A DNA stretch of 64,000 nucleotides from Bacillota bacterium (GTDB lineage Bacteria > Bacillota > Clostridia > DSM-8532), in assembly GCA_023443745.1 (NCBI GenBank), contig JAEZTB010000042.1:434001-498000 (forward strand), read 5' to 3'. Below the pieces are notes generated by a model, which worked only from the letters and a program-made list of their open reading frames with translations, was not told the origin of the DNA and made no database searches. A program made the position numbers and the translations under genes. Of this stretch, positions 27,113 to 35,063 are shown piece by piece. Positions within the stretch are counted from its first letter, which is position 1, and every line of letters starts with the position of its first letter.

Positions 27113-28395
27113 GTGAGCATTTTCCGGATCTCCTGCGGGCGGCCGTATCCACCACCGCCAATGTCCTGCTGATGATGACGCTTCTGCAGCCGAAGTATTC
27201 CAAAAAGATTACGCTGCTGACCATGCTCGGTATTCTTGCCGCCGATTTGGGCACGGCGATTTACTGCTATCTCAGCGGAAACTTGACTTTGCTTGCAAAG
27301 CTTGACATTGTTCTGTTTGCGGTGCTTTGCTTTGCGGTGCGACCGATGTTCAAAGATACCTTCATGCAGTGGCTGTTTTCCTACCTCACTCTCCAGAACA
27401 TCAGCGACGCTGTGATTATCCTCAGCTTTATCGGCTCAAGGCACTTACCCTATCCCCCTTACGCAAACTCTCTGCTGCGTGCGATCCTGTTCGGAGCGTT
27501 TCTGCTGGTTTTGTCGCGCTATGTGCGCCCGCTGTATCGGCAGGCGGTGGAGCATTGGACGACGTATTTCGCTGTGGCACTGGGCGTTTATATCACCTTC
27601 AATTACTATGTTCTTTCTTCGGATGATATCATCGTTACTCTGACGGAGCAGGCAGTACCGCTGCTGCTGGTGATTTTTATCGGGCTTGCCTCCTACAGTT
27701 CCATTTTCCTCTCTCTCAAAAATCTCCGGCGAGAGCATCGGGTCAAAGAGGAAAATCAGAAAATGCAGGCAGATAGGGAATATCTGCAACTGGCCGCAGG
27801 CAATATGTCCCAGCGGCTGGCTCTTATGGAGGAGGTATCTGCACAAAACAGCCGCGCCGCCCATGACCGCCGCCACTTCAACAATGTGCTTCAGGAACTT
27901 TTGGAGCAGGGGAAAACCGGTGAGGCTGTCGCTTTGCTGCAAAGTCAAAATCAAGTTATGCACAAAATCAGCAAGTTCTACTGCGAAAACCCAGCCGTCA
28001 ACGCCGCCGTTTGCCACTATGCAGATCTTGCGGAGCAGTCGGGAATTCTCACGGAGATGGAACTGGATATTCCACGGGAGCTGACCGTGGATTCCTTGGA
28101 GCTTTCTATGGTGGTGTCAAACCTTTTGGAAAATGCTATTGCGGCTTGCTTAAAACAATCGGGCAGTAAGCCGTTGTCGATCCATTTTATCTGCCGCAAT
28201 ATGGGCCGCTTGCTTTTGGAGATAGAAAATCCCTGTACAGAAGATACCGCCCTTGGCGAAGATGGTTACCCCGCCACCCTTGAAGAAGGCCACGGCATCG
28301 GCAGCAAAAGCGTCGTTGCCTTTGCAAAGAAATATGACGGCGAGCTGATTTATAACATCGAAAACGGCGTTTTTCGGGTACGTCTGTTGGTGTGA
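27109..28395 (+). CDS. GHKL-domain sensor histidine kinase (AgrC-like)
   Basis: A 428-residue kinase. Six or so transmembrane helices fill residues 1-200, then a coiled coil (about 205-250), then the phospho-acceptor region HDRRHFNNVLQELLEQG (about 265-280) and a GHKL ATPase with N-box NLLENAIAAC and G-box GHGIGSKSV. This is the layout of peptide-sensing AgrC/ComD kinases. No AgrB processing enzyme or AgrD-like peptide gene is in the window, so the signal is unknown. The ATG at 27109 overlaps the regulator stop; the longer open frame upstream is not used. Confidence 0.92.
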   Translation: MSEHFPDLLRAAVSTTANVLLMMTLLQPKYSKKITLLTMLGILAADLGTAIYCYLSGNLTLLAKLDIVLFAVLCFAVRPMFKDTFMQWLFSYLTLQNISDAVIILSFIGSRHLPYPPYANSLLRAILFGAFLLVLSRYVRPLYRQAVEHWTTYFAVALGVYITFNYYVLSSDDIIVTLTEQAVPLLLVIFIGLASYSSIFLSLKNLRREHRVKEENQKMQADREYLQLAAGNMSQRLALMEEVSAQNSRAAHDRRHFNNVLQELLEQGKTGEAVALLQSQNQVMHKISKFYCENPAVNAAVCHYADLAEQSGILTEMELDIPRELTVDSLELSMVVSNLLENAIAACLKQSGSKPLSIHFICRNMGRLLLEIENPCTEDTALGEDGYPATLEEGHGIGSKSVVAFAKKYDGELIYNIENGVFRVRLLV

Positions 28396-28450
28396 GATAA
28401 CGGAGATTTCCATTTTGTCAAGAACAAATTTCAATTAAATATGAGATTTA

Positions 28451-28481
28451 TAAGTGTAAAAATGAGTCTTTTAAGTGTAAA
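28451..28481 (+). promoter_or_regulatory. Tandem TAAGTGTAAA repeats, possible LytTR site
   Basis: TAAGTGTAAA occurs at 28451-28460 and again at 28472-28481, exactly 21 bases apart, the usual helical spacing of LytTR half-sites. The second copy lies inside the loop of the terminator hairpin. Confidence 0.4.
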
Positions 28482-28503
28482 GGCTCATTTTTTCTTTTTT
28501 TCG
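28458..28503 (+). terminator. Terminator between kinase and metallophosphoesterase genes
   Basis: Stem AAAAATGAG/CTCATTTTT (28458-28466 with 28484-28492), inner cttt/aaag pair, then a long T-rich tail TTTTTTCTTTTTTTC on the plus strand. Confidence 0.75.
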
Positions 28504-28560
28504 TGTTACTCTCAGGGCGGAAATTTGAATAATATTATGGAGTTATTGGAGGAAATGAAC

Positions 28561-30537
28561 ATGAGAAAAAGAATACTCGCCTTCCTGCTGGCATCCTGTA
28601 TGGTGATTTCTTTTGCGCTGCTCACCACCGGATGCTCACCCAAGACCGGCCCATCGGCTTTGTGGGATGTCGGCAAAAAAAGAGACAAGATCGTCGTCAT
28701 AAGCGATCTCCACCTTGGCATTGATGACAACTATTCAGAAATGATGCAAAACCGCCCGCTGCTGATTGAGTTTTTGAAGCGTCTGCAAAGCACAACAGAT
28801 GTGCGAGAGCTGGTGATAGCCGGTGATTTTCTGGACGAGTGGTTTTTGCCGGTCTATTATCCCAGATACACAGATGAAAGAAAGTTTTACAAAGACGTCA
28901 TCGCCAACAATCAGAGCGTGATCGACGAACTAAACAAAGTGATCGCCAGCGGGATAAAGTTAGTCTACGTCATCGGAAACCATGACATGACGCTGGAAGC
29001 CGACGTTTTGCAGGAAGCGATTCCTAAGATCGTTCAGGCCAGAGACGCCGAAGGGCTCGGCGCCTATTACACAGGCGACCGAAACGAGATCGCAATCGAG
29101 CACGGTCACCGTTATGATGTATTTTCTGCGCCGGATACGGTCACCAATGCGGAGCTGTGCGGCAATGAGGACACCATCCTGCCTTCCGGCTATTTCTATG
29201 CCCGCTATGCCGCAACATGGGTATTGGAGGGGCGTCCTAAGGTGGAAAAGAACTTGCCGGTGGTAACGAATGTGCCGGATAAGACCGATGCAGACCAGTA
29301 CGGCGCTTATATTTATTACTCGCTTCTTAAAAACATCTCTGCGCGGATGACTCCCAACGAAAGTCTTGACAAGAAAATATTCGATATGCACATCGCCGGA
29401 TTTGACGATTCGTATACCTATCTGGATTTCTATCCGGCTCAGCAGGCGGACGGAACCATTTCCGCACCGGTGCTGTTTCGGAATATTCAGCGCACATGGG
29501 ACGAGCGTCAGAAAATCAACAACGTCAAGGTTCCCAACAGCTTTGTTGAAGCGGTCGCCGGAGCTGTAAATTGGGAGTACTATGCCAAGCAGGCAAGCGT
29601 ACAGTATCTGAATAACCCAAAGGAAAGCGTGGATGTGGTTGTGTTCGGCCATACCCATGTGCCCACATATCAGGATATGGGCGACGGAAAATACTACATA
29701 AACGACGGAACCTGGATCGACCATAATACCGACTATCCCGACGCCACCCGCACGTTCGCGGTCATCACCACCGGCGATAAGGATACGACAGCGCTGTACA
29801 AGTATACGGAGGATGGCACTGTTGCCGATATCGGTGCAAGCGTCAGTGGGACAAAAGACGAAACCGACTCTGCTGCAAATTCTTTGGACAATGTGACATT
29901 TGATTATAAAACAGTTGAAAACTACGGCAATGCGGAAACGCAGGCACGCTATGTTGAAGTGAGCGGCTTAGCAGACGATGGTATACAGGCAAAACTGAAT
30001 GAAGGATTAAAAACCTTCTGTCTCGCGCCGACTTATTCAGCCGAGAGCGATACCACATACAACATTATGCCTGTTTTTGAAGTGGTAGGCGGGAATTTGC
30101 TCAGCATCAGGACGTACAATACCGCATATACCGCTGGCGCGGCTTACCCTGTCAATTCCATAAGGACACAGCTTTTCAGCTTGACCACGGGCGATAAGGA
30201 TGCGGGCAATCTGTGGGATTTCATAAAGGACAAGGGTGCATTTAAACAGCTGGCGCTTGATGGCAAATTCGGTTTTGCAGCTGCGGGCATTGAAGATAAA
30301 ATTCCTGAAGAACTCAAAGCGGCGGCGTATAAAAAGCTTGCGGAGAGCATTGATATGTCCGAATTCGTGGCGCAATTTTACTTTGGCGACGGAGGCAGCC
30401 TGAATGTATGGTGCAACGGTGAAAACCACACCACAGGGGACTATTGGCTGTTTGACATCCCTGTCACAGACTTGGCAAGTGTTGCAACCGACCGATTGCT
30501 CTCCATGATTGAAGTCATGAAGAATCTTGGCAATTAA
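28561..30537 (+). CDS. Lipoprotein metallophosphoesterase with C-terminal DUF3298-like domain
   Basis: A 658-residue surface lipoprotein. The signal peptide ends in lipobox LLTTGC (Cys near residue 25). A calcineurin-type phosphoesterase follows with all metal motifs: VISDLHLG, GDFLDEW, GNHDM, EHGHRYD and FGHTHVP (about residues 40-390). The C-terminal 200 residues (PVFEVVGGNLLSIRTYNTAYTAGAAYP and onward) resemble the DUF3298/RsiV family. The ATG at 28561 is 8 bases from GGAGG. Probably hydrolyses a phosphoester outside the cell; the substrate is unknown. GC content matches the AgrA/AgrC-like genes upstream, not the downstream genes. Confidence 0.88.
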   Translation: MRKRILAFLLASCMVISFALLTTGCSPKTGPSALWDVGKKRDKIVVISDLHLGIDDNYSEMMQNRPLLIEFLKRLQSTTDVRELVIAGDFLDEWFLPVYYPRYTDERKFYKDVIANNQSVIDELNKVIASGIKLVYVIGNHDMTLEADVLQEAIPKIVQARDAEGLGAYYTGDRNEIAIEHGHRYDVFSAPDTVTNAELCGNEDTILPSGYFYARYAATWVLEGRPKVEKNLPVVTNVPDKTDADQYGAYIYYSLLKNISARMTPNESLDKKIFDMHIAGFDDSYTYLDFYPAQQADGTISAPVLFRNIQRTWDERQKINNVKVPNSFVEAVAGAVNWEYYAKQASVQYLNNPKESVDVVVFGHTHVPTYQDMGDGKYYINDGTWIDHNTDYPDATRTFAVITTGDKDTTALYKYTEDGTVADIGASVSGTKDETDSAANSLDNVTFDYKTVENYGNAETQARYVEVSGLADDGIQAKLNEGLKTFCLAPTYSAESDTTYNIMPVFEVVGGNLLSIRTYNTAYTAGAAYPVNSIRTQLFSLTTGDKDAGNLWDFIKDKGAFKQLALDGKFGFAAAGIEDKIPEELKAAAYKKLAESIDMSEFVAQFYFGDGGSLNVWCNGENHTTGDYWLFDIPVTDLASVATDRLLSMIEVMKNLGN

Positions 30538-30623
30538 AATGCGGGTATGCAAATTTAGATAAGCGGCAGGCCGAAGTATTCGGAAAAATATCACTGTATT
30601 CCCGCCGGAAGGAACGTGGTGGA

Positions 30624-30839
30624 ATGGAAAAGCGTAGGCGTGAGGATGCGCCGCTCTCCGCCCCCAATACAGAGGGCAATGTGTGGCCAAAACAGATTTG
30701 TCCGGCTTTCGAGCCGAGAGCTGATACACCGGAGGGGATGCGGCAGTGCTGGTACTGCCGGTGTGCCGATTTTCATTTGGACAAGCCCCGCTCACTTGAT
30801 GTGGGAGTATGCTACTGGCCTAAAAAGATATTGAAATAG
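30624..30839 (+). CDS. Small Cys-rich protein of unknown function
   Basis: A 71-residue protein with a Pro-rich N-terminal half (EDAPLSAPNTEGNVWPKQIC) and a cysteine cluster CWYCRCADFHLDKP followed by VGVCYWPKK. Five Cys and one His could hold a zinc ion or iron-sulfur cluster. GGTGG lies one base before the ATG, so translation initiation looks weak. It follows the metallophosphoesterase by 86 bases and shares its high GC. I do not recognise a named family. Confidence 0.6.
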   Translation: MEKRRREDAPLSAPNTEGNVWPKQICPAFEPRADTPEGMRQCWYCRCADFHLDKPRSLDVGVCYWPKKILK

Positions 30840-30841
30840 GA

Positions 30842-30917
30842 GGATAAGTCAGTATTTGCCTTTGGCAACGTACTGACGCTCTTTGATGAATGTTAAGATT
30901 CATTTGAAGCCTTATCC
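30842..30917 (+). other. Foldable non-coding element, three-way-junction shape
   Basis: GGATAAG/CTTATCC (30842-30848 with 30911-30917) close two arms: GTCAGTA/TACTGAC (848-854 with 871-877, inner TGCC/GGCA) and ATGAAT/ATTCAT (886-891 with 898-903). It could be a small RNA or the folded end of a lost mobile element. Confidence 0.4.
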
Positions 30918-30926
30918 GTTGCAGTA

Positions 30927-30969
30927 AAGGAGAGTGCCAGACACTTGATTTGTGTCTGGCACTCTCCTT
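30927..30969. repeat. Perfect 18-bp hairpin, REP-like
   Basis: An 18-bp perfect stem (30927-30944 with 30952-30969) with a 7-base loop. It contains GTGCCAGACAC/GTGTCTGGCAC, without a T-run on either side. Long perfect stems of this kind are typical of REP or MITE-like palindromes rather than of ordinary terminators. Confidence 0.55.
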
Positions 30970-31073
30970 GCTTAAATACAGCTTAGTTGGGCTGTGTACT
31001 AAACAGCTATGATTTCGTAAACATCCTTATTGGAGGACTACTTAAGCATTCAGGTTTTTTTCATTCTGATGTA

Positions 31074-32099
31074 TTAGTTGGTGTATGGTTTTGTGGTGTC
31101 AATAATGACTGCATTGTTTTTTGCATCCCATTCTACACCGAAGTCAAACAATTTGCCTATATCTCTGAGCTTAAAGTAATTATATCCAGCAATGCCATAA
31201 GCTTTGAGTTCAATTTCAGAACCGTCTACATAAATCTTGGCAGTGTTCGTCTGAGCGTCCTTTTCAACGAAATTGGCTGATATGGTAAGCTCTCCACCTG
31301 CAGTGGTATAAGGCTCTCCGGAAATAAGCTTAATGACTTTATCGACACTATCATATGTCACTTCGAATTGCTTTTCAGAACCTTTGACAGCCATGGCCAG
31401 ATCACGCAGCTTGAAATAATTAAAGCCGTCAATGCCGTAAGCCTCAAAAGCAATCGCCTTTCCATCAACAATGACCTTGGAAGGGGTGGGCTTGACTTTA
31501 GCAGTTACGGGCTGAGGTACAGGCTTCGGTGTGGGTGTTGCAACCGGTGTCGGCACAGGTGTTGCAGTCGGTGCGGGTGTCGTGGTTGGCTTGGGCTCAG
31601 AAGTTGTCTCACCAGTAATTTGAATTAAAAACATATCACCCATTGAATAATCAGGCATAGCATGTACCACATAGTACCCGGGCTTGGTTAATGTAGCATA
31701 GTTACCTGATACATATTGAATGATATCTTCAGGAGCCTGAGTTTTCATGTCGTAGATGGTGTCATCTTCATAGTATTTATACTTCATGACATCAAATCCA
31801 ACAGGCTCATCATCACTACCCCATTCAACCCCGTCAGCAACGACCTTGGAGCCTACGAAATACGTGATGTATTCAAGTGATAAATCATCAGCGTGAAAGG
31901 TGACCTTCACAGGCGACTTAGCGACAAATAACTTAAACGCGCCTGCTGCTTTCTCCTCTGTTACATTGTTAACAGATACGTAGCCCTCACGGCTTACGTC
32001 CACCCTTTTCTCATTTGCTGCAAATCCAGCCAGTGTGTTGACTGACAGTAGCAATGCAAACGCAATGACAATTGAAAGAATTTTGGATACCTTTTTCAT
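31074..32099 (-). CDS. Secreted stalk-domain protein
   Basis: A 341-residue exported protein with a signal peptide (about 1-28, ending AGFAA). An uncharacterised N-terminal beta domain (30-165) is followed by a Pro-Thr-Ala linker (170-205). Two copies of the stalk (copper amine oxidase N-terminal-like) motif follow: AYGIDGFNYFKLRDLAMAVKG near 225 and AYGIAGYNYFKLRDIGKLFDFGVEWD near 305. Such stalks often space surface modules; no catalytic domain is present. GGAGGG lies close to the ATG. Monocistronic. Confidence 0.87.
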   Translation of the reverse strand: MKKVSKILSIVIAFALLLSVNTLAGFAANEKRVDVSREGYVSVNNVTEEKAAGAFKLFVAKSPVKVTFHADDLSLEYITYFVGSKVVADGVEWGSDDEPVGFDVMKYKYYEDDTIYDMKTQAPEDIIQYVSGNYATLTKPGYYVVHAMPDYSMGDMFLIQITGETTSEPKPTTTPAPTATPVPTPVATPTPKPVPQPVTAKVKPTPSKVIVDGKAIAFEAYGIDGFNYFKLRDLAMAVKGSEKQFEVTYDSVDKVIKLISGEPYTTAGGELTISANFVEKDAQTNTAKIYVDGSEIELKAYGIAGYNYFKLRDIGKLFDFGVEWDAKNNAVIIDTTKPYTN

Positions 32100-32316
32100 G
32101 TTTTCCCTCCGTCAATAAAAATTGTGAGCATTATGTACTATATAAAACAGGATAATTATACCACTACCATTCGACAAAATTCTACATATTTTTTATTTTG
32201 ATTGAAATATTAATGAAACAAATTTCTGCATTCTGAGGTCCTTCTTTTTTGTTTTTTGAATCATTTTCTTGGGTATTAGTAATTGAAGCAAATCATCATT
32301 TTTAAGGGAACCTTCG

Positions 32317-33270
32317 ATGGAAACAGTAAAGTATTTGATTATCCGAACCGGTCTGACAATAGGAATATCCATGATCATCGGGCTTTTCATCATAATATCA
32401 CTTCGCAGCCAGATCAAGCGTTTTTACGCTAAGTTGGACGAATATCATTACACGATGCGTCTGTCAAAAGCTGCCCTTGTGGTAGGTATTATAACTTCCC
32501 TTACCTTTGCTGTACCTTTAGCTCTGTCCGTGTACTTTCCGGACAAAGACCCCGAATTAGCAGCCATCGTTGTTCCCGGGTTATTTTTCTTATTGGGAAT
32601 AGTCCTTATCTTTTATTATTTAGCCTGGAGAATTGATATTAGCGAGAATAAGATCACAGTGTACCGTCCCTTCAAAAAGGTGTTGCAAACAAGCTTCAAC
32701 GAAATATCACTGGTCAGGCAAAATGATGAGGAGATTATCATTTACATTGAAGATAAAAAATCTTTTACCATAGAAAGGAACGCACTTGGCTTTGAGTTAT
32801 TGGTTGACCGACTGCATGGTTTGGGAAAGATGGAAGCAACAAAAAACAAAAACTGGTTTGTCGTCAAACAGCCCAAATCGACTTTTTGGATCGGCTTATA
32901 TGGTGTCATCTTCATCGGAGGAAGCTTTGCTTACATGACCTTCTGGCAGAAGGTGACGACGAATGGCATTGTCTACCTGTTAATGTCTCTGGCCTTTGTT
33001 TCATGCCTTTTCTTTATATATTATTATAGACGATGGAGAATGGTTGTTGAGTTTAGTACGCTCCAGTTTCGGCCAGCCTTTGGAAGCAAAAAGGATTTTT
33101 GGTTCAGAGATATAACAAAGGCTCATGCTAAAGAGGATCATATTGTACTTTATGTGGGTAATAAAAAGAAGATTAAAGTGTCGGATGGCTGTGAAGGCTT
33201 CCCCATCCTCATTGAAAAGCTTTCCAGTGAGAATATATCGTTTGTTTCCAAAAACAAATCCTTTTCTTAG
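32317..33270 (+). CDS. Membrane protein with PH-like domains, function unknown
   Basis: A 317-residue protein with about five hydrophobic helices: one at the N-terminus (10-28), a pair (48-68, 80-100), then another pair (195-215, 222-240). Each pair is followed by a beta-rich segment (WRIDISENKITVYRPFKKVLQTSFNEISLV; WRMVVEFSTLQFRPAFGSKKDFWFRDITKA), similar to bacterial PH-like modules after membrane hairpins. No catalytic motif is seen. AAGGGA precedes the ATG. Confidence 0.6.
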   Translation: METVKYLIIRTGLTIGISMIIGLFIIISLRSQIKRFYAKLDEYHYTMRLSKAALVVGIITSLTFAVPLALSVYFPDKDPELAAIVVPGLFFLLGIVLIFYYLAWRIDISENKITVYRPFKKVLQTSFNEISLVRQNDEEIIIYIEDKKSFTIERNALGFELLVDRLHGLGKMEATKNKNWFVVKQPKSTFWIGLYGVIFIGGSFAYMTFWQKVTTNGIVYLLMSLAFVSCLFFIYYYRRWRMVVEFSTLQFRPAFGSKKDFWFRDITKAHAKEDHIVLYVGNKKKIKVSDGCEGFPILIEKLSSENISFVSKNKSFS

Positions 33271-33350
33271 GCGCTTTTTTCTATTCATTTAAGACAGAAA
33301 ACTCTGCCTTGACATCAAAAAAAGATTGAAGACATCCAATTTCGGACAAG

Positions 33351-33390
33351 AAAAAACCCTGAAAGCTTTTTACTTTCAGGGTTTTCCCTT
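33351..33390. terminator. Bidirectional terminator beside tRNA-Arg
   Basis: A 13-bp perfect stem AAAACCCTGAAAG/CTTTCAGGGTTTT (33353-33365 with 33373-33385), A-run on the left. It starts 6 bases after the tRNA 3' end on the minus strand and also closes the membrane-protein transcript. Confidence 0.85.
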
Positions 33391-33467
33391 TGGCGCGCCC
33401 AGCAGAGATCGAATCCACAACCTTCTGGTCCGTAGCCAGACGCTCTATCCAGTTGAGCTATGGGCGC
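33391..33467 (-). tRNA. tRNA-Arg (anticodon ACG)
   Basis: A 77-base tRNA with a 7-bp acceptor stem (GCGCCCA/TGGGCGC), D arm AGCTC/GAGC, anticodon stem TCTGG/CCAGA with loop CTACGGA (anticodon at 33431-33433 read in reverse, ACG, modified to ICG), a T arm and an encoded 3' CCA. The T stem carries GTTGTGGATTCGATCTCTGC, with weak pairing but the TTCGA loop intact. Confidence 0.95.
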
Positions 33468-33499
33468 ATACGGCACCTTAATCAAAAGGTGCATTACAT

Positions 33500-33528
33500 A
33501 TGATAATACAAACCGGGAAAAAAATCAA
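33500..33528 (-). promoter_or_regulatory. Sigma-A promoter of tRNA-Arg
   Basis: TTGATT (33523-33528) and TATCAT (33500-33505) with a 17-base spacer on the minus strand. A 7-bp hairpin (33473-33479 with 33486-33492) lies in the short 5' leader before the tRNA. Confidence 0.6.
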
Positions 33529-33571
33529 CACTTAATTTGTTTCTAAATCGTTCCAACAGGGCTTCTTGTAT

Positions 33572-34513
33572 CTAGAACATATCCCGCCTGTAAAGAAGGA
33601 ACGCAACAACCAGCGAGAGTACTATCGAACCGAATAGCACATACACCCACATAAAGGGGTTTTCCTGAAACGGTATGGGAAAGTTTTGACCATAGTAGCT
33701 AAAAACCATTGTTGGAATAGCCATAACGATGGTCATGGAGGCCAGGAATTTCATGACGCTGTTTAAGTTATTGGAAATAACTGAGGCAAAGGTTTCCGTA
33801 GAGGTACTCAAAATGGAGCTATAAATGGTGGACATCTCAATAGCCTGTTTGTTCTCGATAATGGTATCCTCAAGAAGATCCTGATCCTCTTCATAGAGCT
33901 TAATGACCTTACCCCTTAAAAGTCTTTCCAGGACGGTCTCGTTTGATTTTAGAGAGGTGGTAAAGTAAACTAAGCTCTTACCCAGTTCCAACAATTTATA
34001 GAGATCCCTATTTCGCATGGACTTATGGAGTGACTTTTCCAAAAACTCTGTTTTCTTATCAATGTGCTTCAAATACTTCAAAAAGTCCTTGGCAATATGA
34101 TGCAAGATTTGCAGGATAAATCGTGTTTTTTTATAGGTGTAAAGATCCCTTATCTGACCATTTCTAAAGCGTTCAAGAACCGATGCCTGCTTGCTGCTTA
34201 TTGTTATAATATAGTCATCGTGAACCAGAAGCAAACCTAAAGGCACTGTTTCAAACTTAATTGACTGTTCATCCTCAAAAACGTAGGGAACGTCCACAAT
34301 TATCAAAGTCTGATCGTCATCGATATCAATACGTGGCTTTTCCTCATCGTCTAAAGGATCTCTTAAAAAGCTTTGTTCAAGCCCAATATTTTTTATGACC
34401 AACTCCAGCTCTTCTTCAGTGGGGGCTACAAGATTGATCCAGCAGCCTTTTTCTATGAAATCGAGACTCAGAAGCTCGTTGCCGTTTTCTTGCGTCTTAT
34501 AGATTTCCAGCAT
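33572..34513 (-). CDS. corA: CorA-family divalent cation transporter
   Basis: A 313-residue membrane transporter. A long acidic cytoplasmic domain and coiled helix lead to two C-terminal transmembrane helices (about 255-275 and 285-306). The pore-entrance loop reads YGQNF where classic CorA has YGMNF, so the family's Gly-Met-Asn signature has Gln in place of Met. The ATG at 34513 has AGGTGA 5 bases upstream; the GTG at 34522 lies within that site. An Mg-sensing riboswitch precedes the gene, which supports magnesium as cargo despite the altered signature. Confidence 0.9.
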   Translation of the reverse strand: MLEIYKTQENGNELLSLDFIEKGCWINLVAPTEEELELVIKNIGLEQSFLRDPLDDEEKPRIDIDDDQTLIIVDVPYVFEDEQSIKFETVPLGLLLVHDDYIITISSKQASVLERFRNGQIRDLYTYKKTRFILQILHHIAKDFLKYLKHIDKKTEFLEKSLHKSMRNRDLYKLLELGKSLVYFTTSLKSNETVLERLLRGKVIKLYEEDQDLLEDTIIENKQAIEMSTIYSSILSTSTETFASVISNNLNSVMKFLASMTIVMAIPTMVFSYYGQNFPIPFQENPFMWVYVLFGSIVLSLVVAFLLYRRDMF

Positions 34514-34576
34514 GGAAATCACCTACTTTCTAATAAAATCACCTCTCACAGAATATGCCCCGAAAAGGGCAATGTC

Positions 34577-34608
34577 GATAAGCTTAAAAAGCTTATCCTT
34601 TAAGGATA
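34577..34608 (-). other. Two mutually exclusive hairpins between riboswitch terminator and corA
   Basis: GATAAGCTT/AAGCTTATC (34577-34585 with 34589-34597) overlaps the palindrome TATCCTT-T-AAGGATA (34594-34608) by four bases, so only one can form at a time. They lie in the corA leader after the M-box terminator. Confidence 0.45.
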
Positions 34609-34634
34609 CCAATTTCACTCCGGATGAAATGGCC

Positions 34635-34659
34635 TAAAAAAAAGTCCGCCGGAGCGGAC
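34635..34659 (-). terminator. M-box expression-platform terminator
   Basis: Stem GTCCGC/GCGGAC with CGGA-type loop (34644-34659) followed by TTTTTTTT on the minus strand. It ends the leader when magnesium is bound. Confidence 0.88.
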
Positions 34660-34845
34660 ATTCATCACTATTATCCATAATGATCACACTCCCGTCATTG
34701 AGCTTTGGCACTATACGACTTAGGTATTCACCAGCTACATTAAACAAAACCTTAATCCGGCAATGTCTGTTCACCCATTGGCGTCTCTCGACGTTTCCGG
34801 GCAGCAGCGTTTGTCCGTATAGGAGCCTCACCTAATAGAGATAAA
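34660..34845 (-). promoter_or_regulatory. M-box (ykoK) magnesium riboswitch
   Basis: Read on the minus strand, the region contains the conserved M-box segments in order: TAGGTGAGGCTCCTATA, CGCTGCTGCCC, GACGCCAATGGGT, and TAGTGCCAAAGCTC, followed by a terminator. High magnesium should favour the terminator and shut off corA downstream. Confidence 0.93.
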
Positions 34846-34902
34846 CAGTTAATTAAGATTCGCTGCAAAAGTCATTATAAAAGACTTCTAGCAGTCAAAT
34901 CA

Positions 34903-34930
34903 ATTATAGCATTTTTATGAATTCCGTCAA
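34903..34930 (-). promoter_or_regulatory. Sigma-A promoter of the M-box/corA transcript
   Basis: TTGACG (34925-34930) and TATAAT (34903-34908), 16-base spacer, with TG one base before the -10, about 60 bases before the riboswitch. Confidence 0.7.
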
Positions 34931-35063
34931 CATAAATGTGCTCTGCCCCCTTGTCTGATGCTTTCTTGCTTTTTACATTAATATTTTACTTTTTATATTC
35001 AGGTGGTAAAATGATTGTACAGGGATAAAAAGGCTTGGTCTTTAATGGTTTAAGGGTGTGTTT

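Noticed and set aside
26052..28560. AgrB/AgrD pheromone genes with the AgrA/AgrC-like pair
   Set aside because: No membrane protease gene and no short peptide ORF with a Cys-containing core was found on either side.
30541..30623. Alternative plus-strand frame starting at 30616
   Set aside because: It overlaps the 71-residue ORF in another frame and lacks its ordered Cys motif and plausible composition.
28960..30795. Two long minus-strand open frames (254 and 252 codons)
   Set aside because: They are antisense to the metallophosphoesterase gene, arise from its high GC, and lack ribosome binding sites.
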